Program-made: the position numbers and the translations under genes
Part shown: positions 20,374 to 23,629 of the stretch, piece after piece
How positions within the stretch are numbered: position 1 is the first letter of the stretch
How the letters are laid out: each line of letters starts with the position of its first letter
Origin: CAG-557 sp045540315
GTDB taxonomy: Bacteria > Bacillota > Clostridia > Oscillospirales > Acutalibacteraceae
Direction: 5' to 3'
Assembly (NCBI GenBank): GCA_045540315.1
Contig: JAZQHA010000021.1
Location: forward strand, 1-23,629
Length of the DNA: 23,629 nucleotides
Notes under the pieces: model-generated
What the model saw: the letters and a program-made list of their open reading frames with translations, nothing else
What the model was told of the DNA's origin: nothing
Databases searched by the model: none

Positions 20374-21972
20374 ATGCTGAGAATATTGGTGAAGAAGCAG
20401 CTGGCAGAGGTTTTCAAAAGCTACTTTTACGATGCGAAGAAAAACAGGATGCGTTCGAAGCTGGCCATCGCCGGATGGATCGTTTTCTTTATCCTGATCA
20501 TGGTCTGCCTCTTGGGCGGTATGTTCACTGCGCTGTCGCTGAACATGTGTCGGGGTCTTTCGCAGGCCGGACTGGGTTGGATGTATTTCCTGCTGATGGG
20601 AAGCATCGCCATCATCCTTGGTGCGTTCGGCAGCGTGTTCAATACATACGCTGGACTGTATCTGCCCAAAGACAACGACCTGCTTTTGTCCCTGCCGATC
20701 CCGGTTCGGACGATTATTACCGCACGCCTCACAAATGTCTGGCTGATGGGGACTCTATATGTGAGCGTCGTCCTTCTTCCGGCAATCATTGTTTACTGGA
20801 TCATGACCGGGATCACGGCCCCAAAAGTGATCTGCGGGATCATCCTGTACCTGGTCGTGACGCTGATCGTTCTGCTCCTGTCCTGTCTGCTTGGCTGGGC
20901 AGTAGCGAAGATCAGTCTGCGGCTGAAAAACAGAAGTTTTATTACCGTACTCGTATCCCTGATGTTTTTCGGAGGGTATTACTTCTTCTACTTCAAAGCA
21001 AATGACCTGATCAGGGAAATTATCCTGAATGCGGAGGCTTATGGGGAGAAGCTGAAGGGTGCGGCGTATGGACTCTACCTGTTTGGCAGGATAGGAGAGG
21101 GCGACTTTGCGGCGGCTGCGATCTTTGCGGCGGTCACGGCGGCACTTTGCTTGATTGTCTGGAGGATCCTCTCCCGGAGCTTTTTGAACATCGCCACTTC
21201 TACGGGAAAAACGGAACATGTCCGTTATGTGGAAAAGACAGTAAGGGAGAAGTCCGTGTTCGGCGCACTGCTCAGTAAAGAGTTTGGCCGGTTTACGTCC
21301 AGCGCAAACTATATGCTGAACTGCGGCTTGGGTGTCCTTGTGATTCCGGCAGTTGGAGTGCTTTTGCTGATCAAAGGACGCGTAATCTGTGAGGCAGTCG
21401 AGAAAGCTATCTCAGGGAGACCAGACTGCGCCGCAGTCCTTGTCTGCGTGGCATTATGCATGGCCGCCTCCATGAATGACATGACGGCACCTACGGTATC
21501 CCTTGAGGGGAAAAGCCTCTGGATCCCGCAGTCGCTGCCGGTGGAGCCAGGGACAATACTGCACGCCAAGATGGCAGTGCAGCTGATCCTGACAGGTATC
21601 CCCATGCTGTTAGCAGCTGCATGCGGCGCGTTCATTGTTCCGGCATCTGCAGTGGCGAAGGTCATGGTTTTTGTGATGCCCCTGGTCTATGTACTGTTCT
21701 CGGCAGTATGCGGTATGTTTGCCGGTGTCCGGATGCCGCTTCTGAATTGGACAAATGAGATCGCGCCGATTAAACAGAGCGGCGCGGTAGCAATCATCCT
21801 TTTTGGCGGATGGGGCGTCATTGTTATTATGGCAGGGCTGTACCTGCTGATCGGTTACAGGATCGGGGCAGCACCTTATATGGCGTGTTGGAGCATCCTG
21901 CTTGCGTTGGTTTCTTTTGTTTTGCTTAAATGGCTGGATACAGGTGGCGCGGAAGCGTTCTCGTCTCTGTAG
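20374..21972 (+). CDS. ABC-2-type transporter permease (12 or so membrane segments)
   Basis: A 532-residue membrane protein whose ATG follows the ATPase stop without a gap. Long hydrophobic stretches occur throughout (for example AIAGWIVFFILIMVCLLGG, IILYLVVTLIVLLLSCLLGW, GVLVIPAVGVLLLI). Between them is the cytoplasmic segment LYLPKDNDLLLSLPIPVRTI, typical of large ABC-2 permeases: the YLPKDNDLLLSLPI region precedes a helix that contacts the ATPase. A late segment, SLEGKSLWIPQSLPV, is shared by the same class. The two halves may derive from an internal duplication. Exports an unknown substrate under TetR control. Confidence 0.88.
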   Translation: MLRILVKKQLAEVFKSYFYDAKKNRMRSKLAIAGWIVFFILIMVCLLGGMFTALSLNMCRGLSQAGLGWMYFLLMGSIAIILGAFGSVFNTYAGLYLPKDNDLLLSLPIPVRTIITARLTNVWLMGTLYVSVVLLPAIIVYWIMTGITAPKVICGIILYLVVTLIVLLLSCLLGWAVAKISLRLKNRSFITVLVSLMFFGGYYFFYFKANDLIREIILNAEAYGEKLKGAAYGLYLFGRIGEGDFAAAAIFAAVTAALCLIVWRILSRSFLNIATSTGKTEHVRYVEKTVREKSVFGALLSKEFGRFTSSANYMLNCGLGVLVIPAVGVLLLIKGRVICEAVEKAISGRPDCAAVLVCVALCMAASMNDMTAPTVSLEGKSLWIPQSLPVEPGTILHAKMAVQLILTGIPMLLAAACGAFIVPASAVAKVMVFVMPLVYVLFSAVCGMFAGVRMPLLNWTNEIAPIKQSGAVAIILFGGWGVIVIMAGLYLLIGYRIGAAPYMACWSILLALVSFVLLKWLDTGGAEAFSSL

Positions 21973-22063
21973 AACGTCGGATATTAAACAATAAAGAATC
22001 TTCGTGAGAAAGGAGGATGCGTTTATTTGATGTGATTTGATAGAGAGGTTAAAGTCAAAGGAA

Positions 22064-23461
22064 ATGAATTACAGGAGCAGAATATTTGGTTCCGGTATGT
22101 TTTATAAAAACGCTCTGGTCATCGCTGTGCCGATCATGCTGCAGCAGCTGATTCAGAGCCTGGTATCACTGATTGACAATTTCATGGTTTCCGGATTGGG
22201 CGACGTATCCATGTCGGGTGTAAATGTCGCCGGGCAGGTGCTGTTTGTGTTTGTGGTCTTCCTCAATGCGATCTGCATGACAGGCGGCATTTTCATGACG
22301 CAGTTCTATGGAGCCGGGGACCGGGAAGGGATGGGACAGGCCTTCCGCTATAAGCTCATCCTTGGTTTTGCGGCATTTGTCCCATATTACCTGGTCTGCA
22401 TGGCGTTCCCGCGGCAGGTGCTGTTACTGATGCTAATCGGGAACAGCCAAGCGGGGCCGATCCTGGACGAAGCGGTGAAATACATCCGCATCATGTTTTT
22501 TATGGGGATTCCGGTGACCATATCGATGTGCATCGCGAGTTCCCTGCGGGATATGGGGAAGGTCCGGATTCCGCTATACGTGACCATAGCAGCTACGCTG
22601 ACCAATACAACGCTCAACTGGCTGCTGATCTACGGGAACCTGGGATTCCCGAAGATGGGCGTCGAAGGGGCCGCATTGGCTACAGTCATTGCAAGGATAC
22701 TGGAATTTGTGATCTTTGCGGTGATTTATGTTCGTACAAAGCCTGAATTCGCCGTGAAGGCCGCTGATTTTGTGAAAATCAACAGGAAACAGTTCAAAGA
22801 AACACTTGTGAAAGGATCACTTGTCCTGTTCTGCGAGATGGTATGGGTGCTTTCCGAAACCATAACGACGGCGATCTATAACGGGAGGGGCGGCGCGGAT
22901 GTCGTATCCGGTATGGCATCCGGCTTTGCAATCGCCAATCTGTTCTTCGTGGCATTCGGAGGCATTTATTCCGCGACCGGCGTGATTCTCGGGAAAACGC
23001 TGGGTGCCGGAGACCTTGAGGAAGCGAGGAGGGAAAAGACCTGGCTGCTCTCCGGATCCGCTGTGTTCGGCCTTCTTATGATGGCATTCGGGTTCGGGAC
23101 AACCCTGATCGTCCCTGTCGTATTCGGAAGGCTGAGCCCGAGCGCGGTCACCATCTGTCGGAACATGGTCATGCTGATGGCGCTGTTCATGCCGGTCTGG
23201 GTCTATATGAATACCCAGCAGGCCGTTGCCAGGGCAGGCGGGGACACGGCCATGGGAGCTTACGCGGACTCTTTGCTGACACTGTTTGTGATGATCCCGA
23301 TGGTGATCCTGCTTGGACGGTATACAGAGGTAGGGCCAGTCTGGATGTACGGCTGCGTGAAGCTCATTGACCTGGTTAAAGTAGCGGTCTTTCATGTCTG
23401 GCTGAAGAAGGAGCGATGGCTTAAGAATCTGACAGGCTGGGAAGCATTGGTGAGGAGCTGA
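22064..23461 (+). CDS. MATE-family efflux transporter
   Basis: About 465 residues with some twelve membrane helices. MATE signatures include ALVIAVPIMLQQLIQSLVSL then IDNFMVSGLG, NAICMTGGIFMTQFYGAGD, and the second-half repeat VSGMASGFAIANLFF with GVILGKTLGAGDLEEAR. MATE proteins expel cationic drugs using Na+ or H+ gradients. Start is unsure: ATG 22064 has AAAGGA almost touching it, whereas TTG 22037 adds nine residues. A tiny frame MRLFDVI (22017-22040) overlaps that TTG and could allow translational coupling. It lies 91 bp after the ABC permease with no terminator between, so co-transcription is possible. Confidence 0.9.
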   Translation: MNYRSRIFGSGMFYKNALVIAVPIMLQQLIQSLVSLIDNFMVSGLGDVSMSGVNVAGQVLFVFVVFLNAICMTGGIFMTQFYGAGDREGMGQAFRYKLILGFAAFVPYYLVCMAFPRQVLLLMLIGNSQAGPILDEAVKYIRIMFFMGIPVTISMCIASSLRDMGKVRIPLYVTIAATLTNTTLNWLLIYGNLGFPKMGVEGAALATVIARILEFVIFAVIYVRTKPEFAVKAADFVKINRKQFKETLVKGSLVLFCEMVWVLSETITTAIYNGRGGADVVSGMASGFAIANLFFVAFGGIYSATGVILGKTLGAGDLEEARREKTWLLSGSAVFGLLMMAFGFGTTLIVPVVFGRLSPSAVTICRNMVMLMALFMPVWVYMNTQQAVARAGGDTAMGAYADSLLTLFVMIPMVILLGRYTEVGPVWMYGCVKLIDLVKVAVFHVWLKKERWLKNLTGWEALVRS

Positions 23462-23465
23462 TCTT

Positions 23466-23629
23466 ATGGTATTTGGCATTATCGGAGAAAACTGCAGCGG
23501 GAAATCCACCCTTGCAGAAAAGATAATGGAGACCCTTGGCGGTGAGATCATCACTGGCAAGGACTACCTCCGGATGGCAAAGTCGGAAGGCGAAGCCCTC
23601 TCCCTTTTCAGGGAGAAGCTCCGCAGGGC
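23466..23629 (+). CDS. P-loop NTPase/kinase-like protein, cut by the window end
   Basis: Only the first 54 codons are present. The start MVFGIIGENCSGKSTLAEKI contains a Walker A (GENCSGKST) right at the N-terminus, as in small nucleotide kinases, followed by METLGGEIITGKDYLRMA. It begins 4 bp after the MATE stop, so it is probably in the same transcript. The rest, and therefore the family, lies outside the window. Confidence 0.75.
   Translation, partial: MVFGIIGENCSGKSTLAEKIMETLGGEIITGKDYLRMAKSEGEALSLFREKLRR

Noticed and set aside
22817..23560. 247-codon reverse-strand frame opposite the MATE gene
   Set aside because: Its composition (many H, P, R, D) is that of an antisense shadow and the opposite strand encodes a clear MATE protein.
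1..23629. tRNA or rRNA genes
   Set aside because: No cloverleaf-like segment with a GGTTCAA-type T-loop or rRNA-like stretch was noticed on either strand. The reading was by eye, so a degenerate case could be missed.

Overview
The window reads as Gram-positive, Firmicutes-type DNA, most likely from a gut clostridium (Lachnospiraceae or Ruminococcaceae-like). This is inferred from strong AGGAGG-type ribosome sites, TTGACA/TATAAT-like promoters, a ribosomal-protection tetracycline resistance gene of the gut type, and Tn1549/Tn4451-like mobile element genes. All confident genes lie on the + strand.

Region 1 (1-4282) is AT-rich cargo. It holds the tail of an unrecognised gene, a 5'-truncated nucleotide-kinase-like ORF, the tet attenuation leader, and a full-length tet gene best matching tet(32). 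Behind it lie two damaged passengers: an XRE regulator with a membrane tail (one-base frameshift) and a SAM methyltransferase (in-frame amber). A scrap of a second copy of the element's sigma-like gene sits between those two passengers and suggests that the cargo block was assembled by recombination.

Region 2 (4283-about 11600) is GC-richer and is the mobilisation, replication and recombination module of an integrative element. In order it has structured non-coding DNA, a sigma-70-like regulator, a small HTH protein, a terminator and a repeat-bearing candidate oriT. Then come MobC, a MOB relaxase, a small cysteine-containing protein, a replication initiator with iteron-like repeats inside its own gene, a DnaC-like helicase loader, TnpW and a large serine recombinase. 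A strong terminator follows, and then the 3' scrap of another gene, which is the likely right junction.

Region 3 (11611-14456) is again AT-rich. It carries an AbiA-like reverse transcriptase with a C-terminal HEPN motif, followed 34 bp later by an HNH endonuclease with an unrecognised N-terminal region. This looks like a two-gene phage-defence operon and is the most interesting part of the window.

Region 4 (14516-23629) looks like ordinary clostridial chromosome or accessory genes. There is a tightly packed run of three GNAT acetyltransferases, DUF3781, TfoX-like, DUF4298, cytidine deaminase (probably frameshifted) and RNHCP proteins. It is followed by a TetR-controlled export operon (TetR, two small membrane proteins, ABC ATPase, ABC permease), a MATE transporter, and the start of a P-loop protein cut by the window edge.

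Family names come from recognising motifs and remembered sequences. No database search was run.
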